Positions 19,962-29,779 of a DNA stretch of 64,000 nucleotides are shown here, piece by piece. The DNA is taken from NCBI GenBank assembly GCA_947396885.1, contig OX377206.1:43507631-43571630 (forward strand), read 5' to 3'. This stretch comes from Heligmosomoides polygyrus polygyrus (taxonomy: Eukaryota; Nematoda; Chromadorea; Rhabditida; Heligmosomidae). Position 1 is the stretch's first letter. Each line of letters begins with the position of its first letter. The notes below the pieces were generated by a model. That model searched no databases. It had not been told where the DNA came from and was given only the letters and a program-made list of their open reading frames with translations. The translations under genes were made by a program, and so were the position numbers.

Positions 19962-22160
19962 GACGCTGGAGTCTGTTCGACGTCTCCGTGCTGCCTCCAT
20001 TTGGCACCGGCTCGGATCACCGTCTTGTCCGTGCGAAGCTGACTCTCAAAAAGAGGATGTTCAAGCGTGACACCCATAAACGGCACCGATGAGGATCCCC
20101 ACATTCCAGTCTGAGGAGTTGGAATATGCGATAAGGTCGTATGATTGGAATCTTCTTGAAGATCCATCGGAAGACTACGACCTTCTCTCCAAAGGACTGT
20201 TGAAATGTGCTAGCAGCTCTTGCGAAGCCACATCGCCGTCTGCTTCAAGACTCAACGCACATGCGATTAAACTCTTGGAGCAAAGAAGAGCTGTTAAACT
20301 GGGTCCTACTGCCTCCCATCTGGAAAAAGTCATCATCTCGAAGGCCTGTCGAATTGCAGTGAAGGAGTCCATTCAAGCCTACAGAAGATTGAAGCTGTTA
20401 GAAGCGGCTGGGAAAGGTTCAAGCATAAAGCGCTGCAAACGAGATCTCTGCGATCAGAAGGCAATAATGTCAGCCCTTGTGGATAAGGATGGAACAACGC
20501 AAACGTCTCGAAGAGCGATGGAGGCCATCGTTCAGGAATTCTACACAGATCTGTTCCGTTCTTCCATCACTGTCCCGAAATGCTTGATGCCACCAGCTGA
20601 GGAAGTACCTCCCATTCTGGAATCGGAAGTTGCTCATGCTATCAGAAGGATGAAGCCGGGTACTGCTCCCGGACCGGACGGCATTTCTGCTGATCTCCTT
20701 CGTGCGGGTGGCAGTGCCGTCTGCTCACTTCTTGCCAAGCACTTCAACCACTACCTTCGACTTGGTAGGATTCCGGACTCATGGAAGGAGTCGAAAACAG
20801 TTTTAATCTTCAAAAAAGGTCAGCAGGAGAATATCAACAACTATCGACCCATCAGTCTTCTCTCGGTTGCGTACAAGATCTCCACCAAGATACTGCTTAA
20901 CTGCATGGAGCGTTGCTTGGATGAATATCAGCCAGTGGAGCAAGCAGGGTTTCGCAAGCATTTCCCCTGCATGGACCATATTCAGACTGTCTCACAGCTC
21001 ATCGAGAGGAGCCGCGAATACCACCTCCCACTTGTCCTTGTCTTTGTGGATTACCGGAAAGCGTTCGACTCTGTGGAAATCAACGCCGTTTTGAACGCAC
21101 TTGTGCACGCTGGTATACCATCACCCTACATCCGACTTCTCGACGAATGCTTCTCGAACACATCGACTACCATCCAGCTGTTCGATCGAAAGCTTAAAAT
21201 TCCTATCGGGAAAGGAGTACGGCAGGGAGACACGATTTCTCCCAAGCTATTCACAGCGGCACTCCAGGATGCCACGAAAGACTTGAACTGGGACGATAAA
21301 GGCTACCTTGTCGACGGTAAACGGATCATCAACCTTCGCTTCGCCGACGATATTGTTCTCATCTCTACCAGCACGGCAGAAGTCTAGGAAATGCTGAACG
21401 AGTTCAATGTGGCAGGTATGAAGATTGGATTGGACATGAATATGTCCAAGACACAATTTATGGTCAACCAGTGGTGTGACACGGGACTCGTAAGGTTAAA
21501 TGGAGTCGCTCTACAACAGGTCGACTCCTACGTCTATCTGGGAAGAGAGTTGAACATGGATAACGACCTCGCTCCTAAAATCGCCCGCAGGAGACGCGCA
21601 GCATGGGCAGCCTTCAGTTCGATTCGCGAAGTTACCGATCAGGTCAAGGATCCCGGCCTCAAGGCCTCGAAATTTAACGCCTCTGTACTGCCTTCGATGT
21701 GTTACGCGACGGAAACCTGACCCGACAACAAGGCAATCGCCAGAGCGATGCAAACTACGCATCGTGCACTGGAGAGATGTCTTCTAAGGACAAGCCTTCG
21801 TCAGCAATGGCAAGAAGGCCTGCGAAGCTCGGAGCTACGGGAGAAGTCGTAATTAGCAGACCCGCTGCAGTACATGAAGAAGTCCAAATATCGCTGGGCC
21901 GGACACCTGCTTCGACGAAAGGACGATAGATGGAGTCTCCGTGTCACAGAATGGCTCCCGAGAGACCATAAGAGACCACTGGGACGACCGCCAACGCGAT
22001 GGGCAGACTCATTCTCAAGATCTTTCAGAGAGCGGAGTCTGCCTCACTGGATGCAAGGAGCCAGAGATCGAGCGGTCTGGAAGAGTTGTGGTCCCCGCTG
22101 AGAAGACCTCCAGCCGACAAAGGACCAACAAAGTATCAAAGTGAAGTAAGTAAGTATCAT
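19962..22160 (+). mobile_element. 5'-truncated RTE retrotransposon
   Basis: Begins inside the last part of the endonuclease: the FGTGSDHRLVRAK-type motif is readable across 19995-20040 with a frame change. It continues through reverse transcriptase to about 22140 and ends with AAGTAAGTAAGT, a short-repeat tail as expected for RTE. It was inserted into the Tc1/mariner copy. 5' truncation is the usual outcome of target-primed reverse transcription. Confidence 0.88.
20089..22101 (+). pseudogene. RTE reverse transcriptase
   Basis: A 432-codon open segment (20089-21387) carries the RTE pre-RT region (IRRMKPGTAPGPDGISADLL near 20640), then INNYRPISLLSVAYKI, VFVDYRKAFDSVE (motif A), GVRQGDTISPKLF (motif B) and LRFADDIVLIS (catalytic FADD, about 21335). 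It stops at TAG 21385-21387, an isolated nonsense codon. The frame resumes with MLNEFNVAGMKIGLDMNMSK and LNGVALQQVDSYVYLG, has lesions near 21720 and 21830, and ends with the C-terminal YRWAGHLLRRKDDRW and RPLGRPPTRWAD blocks. The catalytic core is intact but the gene is not. Confidence 0.92.
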
Positions 22161-22162
22161 AA

Positions 22163-23062
22163 TTAACTAATTAGTTAATGTATTCATGCTTGATTTTTTT
22201 AGAATTCTGGAGAGAAAGCATAACAGTATCGATCTGTCTTTTTCGTCCTCAACCAACCATATTGCTAGTGATCTCACGGTCGTCACATACCTCCTCACTG
22301 TACAAAAAAAACGTAATACTTCCCTCACCGTCGTCATCCTCCGCGCTTCGTTCAAGTCAAGCTAACATAACCAATGAGAAAACGTCAAGGGAATAAACAT
22401 CAAACAAGAAACTTCTATGCCCGAAACGCATCTGCCATGGCGATCTCGATCTCCTTATTTAATTAATTAAAATATAAATATAAATAATAATAAATAATTA
22501 GTACATAATAAATAAAATAATAGATAAACAATAGTAAGTGAAAATAAAGATAAATCTTTTATCATTTTTTCCAAACTCTCCTCTAATTTTGGACATGAAG
22601 TGCAATAGTAAAAATAAAGATAACTCCTTTTCATCCTTTTTTTTTTCAATCTCTCCTCTACTTTTGGGCATGAAGTTCAGTAGTGCTGAAAAACCCACCG
22701 TCAATGCCTAACGAAGACGGTCAAGATAAAGAACTATATATTTTGAAGTTGGGACAGGCCCTTGAATGCAACCGACGAACTGTGAAGAAAAGTCGCCTGT
22801 TCTCTCGTTCGTGATGTTAGTTTGACTTGAACGAAACGAAGCGCGGATGTAGACTGGTCGCCCGAGGATGACGACGATGGGAAGTATTACGTTTTCTTGT
22901 ACAATGAGGAGATTGCTGTACGTGACAGCCGTGAGATCACTAGCAATATTGTTGGTTGAGGATGAAAAAGACCATTCGATACTGTTATGCTTTCTCTCCA
23001 GAGTTCGAATGGGGGGTCGAAAAAAATCAAACATGAATGCATTAACTAATTGATTAATAAAA
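22163..23062. repeat. Foldback with about 220-bp arms
   Basis: The left arm (22163-22400) and right arm (about 22800-23062) are reverse complements. TTAGTTAATGTATTCATG starts the left arm and its inverse ends the right. The arms share GGAGAGAAAGCATAACAGTA and a GTCGTCATCCTC block. The loop (22400-22800) is AT-rich and contains two imperfect copies of a TTTTCCAATCTCTCCTCTA-like unit. No coding sequence. Confidence 0.8.
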
Positions 23063-23300
23063 AATATAAATAACAAATAATTAATAATGAAGTATAATCA
23101 ATAAAAACAAAATTAAAATAATAGGGGAATAAATAAATAAAAATAAAACTAAACTTTTTTACCCAATTTTTCCAATTTCTCCTTGGAGTCGTGAAGTACA
23201 GTAATGACAGACCCACCGTCAATGCCTAACGAAGACGGTCAAGACATAGAATACTTTCTGTTTTGTACGCAAACGAAAATCACCTGTTCTTCTCAATGGC
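23063..23300 (+). repeat. Direct repeat of the 22440-22740 segment
   Basis: The AT-rich stretch followed by CACCGTCAATGCCTAACGAA and GACGGTCAAGA at 23213-23245 repeats the order seen at 22440-22730. So a second, partial unit of the foldback family lies directly downstream, which suggests nested or tandem insertion. Confidence 0.7.
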
Positions 23301-23454
23301 AAATCGGATGTATTAAGAACGCCGTTGCTTTGCGCGCTTATTTTTGTGCTTATATCGTATCATCCAGGTTAAAATAAGGTTATAATGTCAGTATGGTACA
23401 CTATCGTGGCCAAGTTACACTTCACATCGACAAAAAGGGATCGCGCAGGCCCAG

Positions 23455-23545
23455 CAATGCAGAATCCTGCCCCCCGGATCCGAACCTCTGATCCTTTCCC
23501 TGAAAGCCCGCCACCTTATCCACTCGGCCGCCCAGTCGCTGTCTC
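23455..23545 (-). repeat. tRNA-like repeat head (Ser/Leu type)
   Basis: On the minus strand TGGGCGGCCGAGTGGATAAG resembles the 5' half of class II tRNAs, and AGAGGTTCGGATCCGG is a B box. The acceptor stem does not close well, so a tRNA-derived repeat is more likely than a working tRNA. A related head lies at 29575-29690. Confidence 0.6.
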
Positions 23546-23897
23546 CCTCCTGGTGAGCGGCGCACCTCAATCTTCCACTTCGGTTACTGTATCGCTAACA
23601 ACCAAATTGAGAGGTCGTCGTAATTCCGCTACCGTTCCAGCCCCAACCCTTTTACAGATTAGATTGTAACCGCGACATGGCAGTTCCAGACGTCAGTTTT
23701 GCTTTATCTGCCCGCCCTGAAGTGCAGCAGTTTTTTGCAATTTTTGACCTACCCAGATGTCCGCAGGAAATTTGAAAATCTCTATGGTGCTTCTCATACA
23801 GTCCCCTACAACCCCGAATAGGTCACTTTCAAAATTGCCACGGGACGCTCATTGACTTCTCTTGTAAGATGTCTAATATCTAATAAGATGATCTAAT

Positions 23898-24570
23898 AAG
23901 AAAGGAGGTGGCATTGCTCTCATTGTCAAAAAAAAACAGCACTCCGTCATGATTGTCTTTTCTGAATCGGTTTTGGGAGCTTATGAAATCTTGGTCTCTG
24001 ACATTTTGTTCTACTGTGTCGAAGTTCGGATCATCACTGTTTATAGGGCCCCTAACTGTCCTTCCCTCCACAATGACGTCCTCATGAAAGCCATAAGCGT
24101 CTTCAATTCCCGTTGTAACAGTTGTATCCCGGCCGGAGACTTCAATCTTCCACACCTTGAACACTTTCCACACTTGCCCTGTGGGGACACCTGCTGTAAG
24201 AACTTCAGTAATCTTTTCATTTCTCATGGGTTTAATCAATTCGTTGATTTTCCTACCGGGCTCAACTCGTACCTCGACCTTCTCCTCACAAATGACTCAT
24301 CACTCTTGGGTTCTGTGTCTCAGTGTCCTCCCATAAGATCTAGCGACCACCCTACTGTAAAGTTTACTTTGTCTATTATCAAGCAACCTCCGTCAGTGCA
24401 GCTGTTCAGGGAATTCGCTAGGGGTGATTACGATGGCCTTCGAGCCTACCTGGCTCAAGTTGACTGGCTCGGTTCTTTCAACACTGTCAGTGATATAAAT
24501 GACGTTTACGAAATGTTCATTACCATCCTTCACCACGCGATTTATGTTCATCCCACTAGGATACAGATCT
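23898..24570 (+). pseudogene. CR1-like apurinic endonuclease domain
   Basis: The domain nicks target DNA to prime reverse transcription. The frame opens with KKGGGIALIVKKKQHSV, then IITVYRAPNCPS, PAGDFNLPHLEHF (catalytic Asp/Asn at about 24136), FPTGLNSYLDLLLTNDSSLL, and the terminal IRSSDHPTVKFTL with the catalytic SDH (about 24340). No ATG is obvious at the true start; 23949 is only an internal Met. The frame shifts near 24560-24600, after which reverse transcriptase lies in a different frame. Confidence 0.88.
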
Positions 24571-26448
24571 GGGGCTACTTTCAGGTTACCTGCTTATCTA
24601 ATCAAGATGTCAGCCGAACTACAAAAGCTGAGGGATCTTGCCACCGAAAAGAATTCCCCCATAACTTGGGAATGCTTCAAAACTCTCAACAGGAAGTACA
24701 ACAAGAAACTCCACTGCTACAACTCCTACATCGAGAAAAAGCTTATTGAAAAGAATGATCTAAAAGCCCTTTATAAGATTCTAAAACACAGACTCTCTGA
24801 AAACCCTTGTATTGGCTTTCTACAATATAACGATATGATAGCACGCACTGACCATGATAAAGCTGAAATGCTCGCTTCCTGTTTCGAAAGAACCTACAAT
24901 TCGACGTCTAGTTTTTCCCAAATAGAGCTTTCCTCTCCATGCATCGCAATCTCATCTGCTCCATGGTTCTATCGCGAAGACATCATCGACATCCTTCGTG
25001 GATGGAAGTCTTCGGCCTCAACAAACCCTGATGGGATTCCTTACGTTGTTTTAAAGAACATTATCATTGAAATTTCAGGACCCCTCGAGTTTATTTTCAA
25101 TCGCTCCTTCACTCTCGGAGTGGTTCCCTCCAGATGGAAGCACTCAATTGTAGTTCCTCTACCAAAAAAGCATCCACTCTCGGACCCCAATCACTTCAGG
25201 CCTATCAGCCCCACTTCAGGTTTTTGTCGCGTTTTCGAAAAGTTGCTCAAGAAACATATCGAAGCTCACATCAACACATTCAATATCATTCCCACCGTTC
25301 AGCATGGATTCCGAACAGGTATGTCGGTTGAAACCTCATTACTCTCCTGTTTCAATGAGTGAGTTAAGGCTTACGATAGTAATCACTTCATCGATGTGGT
25401 CTATTTCGATTTATGTAAGGCTTTCGATAAGGTTTTCCTCGATTCACTTATACTCATGTTGCATTCTATTGGTCTCAATCCTCGTATCGTTCAGTGGTTG
25501 AAGTCCTTCATATCGAACAGGACATTTCAGGTCGTAGTGGGTACTTCTCTTTCTCCAGTGCACGTAGTTTCAAGCGGTGTCCCTCAGGGCGGGGTCCTCT
25601 CGCCCTTGTTGCTTAACATCTTCACATCGGACTTGCCACTTGCGCTGGGTGACCTAGGTGTCACCTGTTGTGTTCAGGACAGTGATTCGGACTCTTCCAT
25701 TCAACAGGCCATAAACAGGGTCGTTGAGTGGTCAACTCGTAATGGCCTCCCGTTATCACGTGGAAAAACCCGTGTTCTTCCCATTGGTAAACATCCTAGA
25801 CAGCCTCATTATACTCTATCAGGTTTTCCCCTCGACGTCGTTGGGGAGGTGAAGGACTTGGGAGTCTCCTATGACAGTAATCTGAACTTCGATTCGCACT
25901 ACAAGTCTATCTCAAGTAAAGGTCATCGCAGAGTCTATAATATTTTCAAGGTTCTTCACACTTCGGATCAAAACACTCTACTTAGGACGTTTAAGTTATA
26001 CATTCGCCCCATCCAGGAGAGCAATACCACCATCTTTTCTCCCTTCAAAAAGGATATTCTTGCACTTGAAAGAGTCCAAAACTTTTTTACCGGGAAACTT
26101 TTCCTTCGATGCTTCAGGCTTCCCTATAGTGAAATTCCTAACTCCAGTGGTAGAGACGAGGCCATGGGCATCCCCTCTTTGGAATGAAGAAAGTGCTTCG
26201 ATCTCCTTATGGATTTCATGATTTTTAAGGGTTTAACTGAGCCCCGAATTTCCGATTTCTTCATTCCAGTAAATTCTCACATTAGAGGAGCAGCCTTGAA
26301 ATTTACAACCTCGTCGGCAAATACACAGATCAGATCAAAGTTTTTCTCCTCCAGAGCTCGGTCTGTCTTCAATCGTGTTCTTCGTTTTCCTCATTTCTCA
26401 TCGAGTTATAATACGTTCAAAATCCGCGTTGCTGAGTTTATTACTTAA
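24571..26448 (+). pseudogene. CR1-like reverse transcriptase lacking its YADD box
   Basis: The pre-RT region ends in GWKSSASTNPDGIPYVVLKN (about 25005). RWKHSIVVPLPKKHP and the RPISPTSGFCRVFEKLLKKH block follow. A TGA at 25363-25365 interrupts FNE*VKAYD, then motif A reads DVVYFDLCKAFDKV and motif B SSGVPQGGVLSPLLLN. After LGVTCC, where a KLYADD-type catalytic box is expected, the sequence jumps directly to VQDSDSDSSIQQAIN, so roughly ten residues including the catalytic Asp pair are missing in frame. The C-terminal region DLGVSYDSNLNFDSHYKSIS is well preserved. A second TGA lies at 26185-26187 and the frame then continues to 26448. Confidence 0.9.
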
Positions 26449-26610
26449 TTTCCCATTGCTCGTGGCATTGTAGTCTCAGTTTCATTGCTACCTCTTCTAT
26501 GCCTTTCAGTTTTTAATTTGACTCAGTTTTTTTTTCCTTCTGTTTGGGTCTAGTTTTACTAATTTCAATGTGTGTCGGTATTTGACACTCCTGAATAAAT
26601 GAATAAATAA

Positions 26611-26876
26611 AATAAATAACTTCCCTGGATACCTAACGAAGGATCAGTGGCCGTCTAACAGACCGGATTTAAAACCCCTCGACTTTGCCATACGGGGATA
26701 CCCAGAACAGAAGCTGAGGAAGAGGACCATCACCAATATGGACCCCTTCGCCACGAACTTAATCAAGCCTGGGCAGAAATCGACGCCAGCAACCTGCGGC
26801 GCACCGTGGAATAAGTGAAACCAAGACTTGAAGCCTGCGTAAAAGCCAAGGGAGGCCACTTCGAAGCGTTTTTATG
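26611..26876 (+). pseudogene. Tc1/mariner transposase, 3' part of the split copy
   Basis: It restarts with ACTTCCCTGGATACCTAACG, so the first about 88 bases repeat 19873-19961 with about four mismatches. It then carries on past the break: a Lys/Arg-rich RKRTITNMDPF segment, a frame lesion, and the conserved C-terminus KACVKAKGGHF-like sequence near 26840, ending in TGA at 26874-26876. An AATAAA lies near 26911. Confidence 0.85.
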
Positions 26877-28283
26877 AAATCCAGTCTACATCTTGTTGCT
26901 TATATTGAGGAATAATAAATTTTAAAAAATCTCGCGTATTATTGAAAAAAATGACGTTTTTCATGACGACAATACTTATCGGCCACCTATCGGTGTGCCT
27001 CGCACTGGTGCGCTTCGCGTGATGTTGCAGTATCACTAAGCCAATGCCAATCACATTAAGCTAGCTGCTCTGCTTATGCAGCTTTCTTTTTCTTCCCTCC
27101 TAGCAGTATAAAAGCAATATTTGAGAACATTATTGCGTTCCGACTTTGCTCTGTCTTCCTTATGATGAGGTGAGCAGTTCTGCGGTATGAAGCCATCCAG
27201 ACCCCCCCCCCCCACTACACTTAACATCGGCATCATCTCCAGACGGTTTAGAGATGCTGTTGCTTGTGCTGATCAGTGCCTTCATTCCCTAGGTCCTTCG
27301 ACCCTTCGACGACTCCTGATGCCCCAAATCACGGTCTTCACTTTAGCGCCAATTTAACTGCAGGCACGGCAACTGCAGCTGCATCATCCTCAAACGGTCA
27401 ACCTCAGGCAAAAATCGGCATTTTCGATAAGTACTGAGCGTATGATCGATTTTTATCACACGACGAAGTCTTTTTGCCAGAACGGAGAATTGCCACATCT
27501 CCTAAGATTAAAATAAAAATTCCCTTGAAATGGGAACAGCTGCCATCTAAAGAGCTGAGGATTGCGAAGACGTGGGTGTTAATTCCCCACACCTTATAGA
27601 AGAACCAGCGCAGTTTGAAGGTACACAGATAAGAAGAAAGACGAACAGAACCGACAGGCGCCTGCTATTCCACGAAACTCTGTAGGCAATAGGAAGAAAT
27701 TGGGCAACGGCTCAGCTCACGAGGAGATCAACGACGTGACCGTAAAGATTCTCAAAGCGACCTATATGATTGTAGAACGTTGTCTGCCTGAAGAGCACTG
27801 TAGTGGTTTCCGAACTTCCTGCGGACCTTTGAGTAGGTCCAAAATTAAAGAAAACTGTGGCGCTTCAGTGCGGGATGATAACGCAAAACTGACGCCTGGA
27901 ATACGCTTGGGATAGCTTGTGCTCAGGAATAATCCCGCAAAATGTTAGGAGCAGTGTTCGTTTTTCAACCTAATTTTTAACCTCTTACAGTATGTGAAGA
28001 AAGTTCGCCTTCGTCGATATGAGATATGCCGCTGACCATTAGACCATTAAATCATGCTTGTCATGTTGGGGAAGCTTTCGTTAGATGCTATCTATGTGTG
28101 ATCCCTCTGTAATGTTTTCTACTGGTTTTAGAAGCGTGCATTGTAGTAACCTCATTTGAATGCTCTTTCCTACTCTTTAGGGATTCGGGGAGAAGGGGAG
28201 GCATTGCAGATACGAACACTCGTACACTCGACACTCCATCGGCTAAAAAATTCCCCCGTTCAAACTTCGCTTAGGGGTTATTC
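26877..28283. other. Unassigned sequence with dispersed-repeat pieces
   Basis: 26975-27060 matches the flanks of the 6646-7622 element without the insertion. A C10 run lies at 27201-27210. A 71-codon plus-strand frame at 27700-27915 has no recognisable motif. No gene is supported. Confidence 0.5.
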
Positions 28284-28738
28284 TGGCACTATTGTACTTT
28301 ACGGACTCCAGAGGACGGGGAGAGGTCAAAAAAAATTTCGCCCAAACCTCGCCCAGGGGGTTATTTGGGGTGCTGATCACGAATCTGACATCCGTTTTTG
28401 AAATTTCGGCCGAGTTACGTTAGGCACTGGTGACTAAGGCTGTCGAGGTCATAATCACCGATTTCGCCAAAACTTCGCCTATGGGGGTTATTTGGGGTGC
28501 TGATCACGAATCTGACATCCGTTTCTCGTTTTACGCTGAAGTTTGGGCGCAATCGGTGACCATTACCTTACTCACCGGTACCTACCGTAACCTAGCGTAC
28601 TACAGCGTAAAACGAAAAACGGATGGATGTCAGAATCGTGATCAGCACAACAAATAACCCCTGGGCGAAGTTTGGGCGAAAAAAAATCGACCTCTCCTCG
28701 TCCTCTCCGTCTGGAGTCCGTGAAGTACAATAGTGCCG
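28284..28738. mobile_element. Foldback element with about 115-bp ends, TGATCACGAATCTGA family
   Basis: The left end GGCACTATTGTACTTTACGG pairs with its inverse ending at 28738. The arms continue through CTCCAGAGGACGGGGAGAGG and GGGTTATTTGGGGTGCTGAT to CATCCGTTTTT. An additional direct copy of the inner half occurs at 28465-28530. The flanking octamers GTTATTCT and GTTATTTT differ by one base and may be an 8-bp target duplication. Same inner core as 52000-52235 and the 10.3-kb tandem array. Confidence 0.78.
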
Positions 28739-29150
28739 TTATTTTAAATGCTTATCACGAATCTGGTATATTGTTTTCGGTGTAACGGCGGATTGCAGTA
28801 GGTTAGAGTAGATATGGATACTGTGAAAAAACAGCACCCGCACCGCGGTTTTCTTCATCTGGTCGCACTTCGTTTCCAAGGTCGTATCTTGAGCTTAAAA
28901 TAGCATTCAAAAATTCAATACCCAAAAACGAATGCTAAACTCGTACTCATCACCGCAATAATATCTCTAGACAAACGAGGCGAGTGCGGCTAACCTATCT
29001 CCATCACTTCACTTACCCATGGCCTACTTACCTCGTAGTCCACTGTTATCTACTGTAGCAAAAAACGGATACCAGATTCGTGATCAGAAAGAAATACCCC
29101 CTCCCGCCACTAAAGAACCTGGGCGAAACAACATCTTCCCGACCTCCAGT
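28739..29150. repeat. Second, degraded inverted pair of the same family
   Basis: CTTATCACGAATCTGGTATA at 28750 is mirrored by GATACCAGATTCGTGATCAG at 29069-29088. The interval has no coding sequence. It is likely an older, more diverged member lying next to the element at 28284-28738. Confidence 0.6.
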
Positions 29151-29574
29151 CGTGAGAGTCCTTGTGTTCATATCTGTGAAAGAACCCTTCCCCTGAGTAG
29201 GGAAGACTGGTCGGTACAAAATAGGCGACAACGCTACCAATGATGCAAGATGGACATTCCAGTTTTGCTCACAGTTGGTAAAATTAGTAAAAGTCACAAG
29301 AAACGCGTTCTCCCTAGAAATTGGAAGGGCGATCAGCACATATTTGTGATGGATTAAACCAACAGTTGTCGATCATGTTCGCAATGAGCTACAAAGCTGT
29401 CACACACATAGCATCTAACGAGAGCTTCCCTAACAAGACAAGCATGGTTTAATGTCCAACGGTGTACCTCTAATCGACGAAGGCTAGTTTGATTCACAGC
29501 CTGCAAAAGGTTAAAAACGAGGTTGAAAAGCGAACAATGTACCCTGCTGAGAGCAAATGCACTCTATGTTGATA

Positions 29575-29690
29575 AAAATGCGAAAATCGCTACCAGCGAT
29601 GCACAAACCCCATCCCCGGAATCGATATCTTCATCACTCTCCGGCAAATCCGCCTCACTATCCACTCGGCCATCCAACCGCTGCTGTCTT
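29575..29690 (-). repeat. tRNA-like repeat head (Ser/Leu type)
   Basis: Minus strand TTGGATGGCCGAGTGGATAG is a class II tRNA-like A box, and a weakened B box ATATCGATTCCGGGG follows. It is the most diverged of this kind in the window. Confidence 0.5.
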
Positions 29691-29779
29691 CCTGTTGGAT
29701 GCCTCCTGTAAATGTCGTCTCGCTTCTATTAGCAATTCGTCAAATCCTACCTTCTAGCAGTGATTGAAATTCCAAACCT

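Larger units (their letters stand above)
23880..26610 (+). mobile_element. CR1-like LINE, nearly complete second ORF
   Basis: Endonuclease followed by reverse transcriptase on one strand. The element ends in GAATAAATGAATAAATAAAA at about 26590, directly joined to the second part of the Tc1/mariner transposase. The 5' end is not defined; the sequence before about 23890 has no recognisable ORF1. Two frame lesions and two TGA codons inactivate it. Confidence 0.85.

Noticed and set aside
27700..27915. 71-codon plus-strand frame
   Set aside because: Isolated, no motif, and surrounded by dispersed-repeat pieces.
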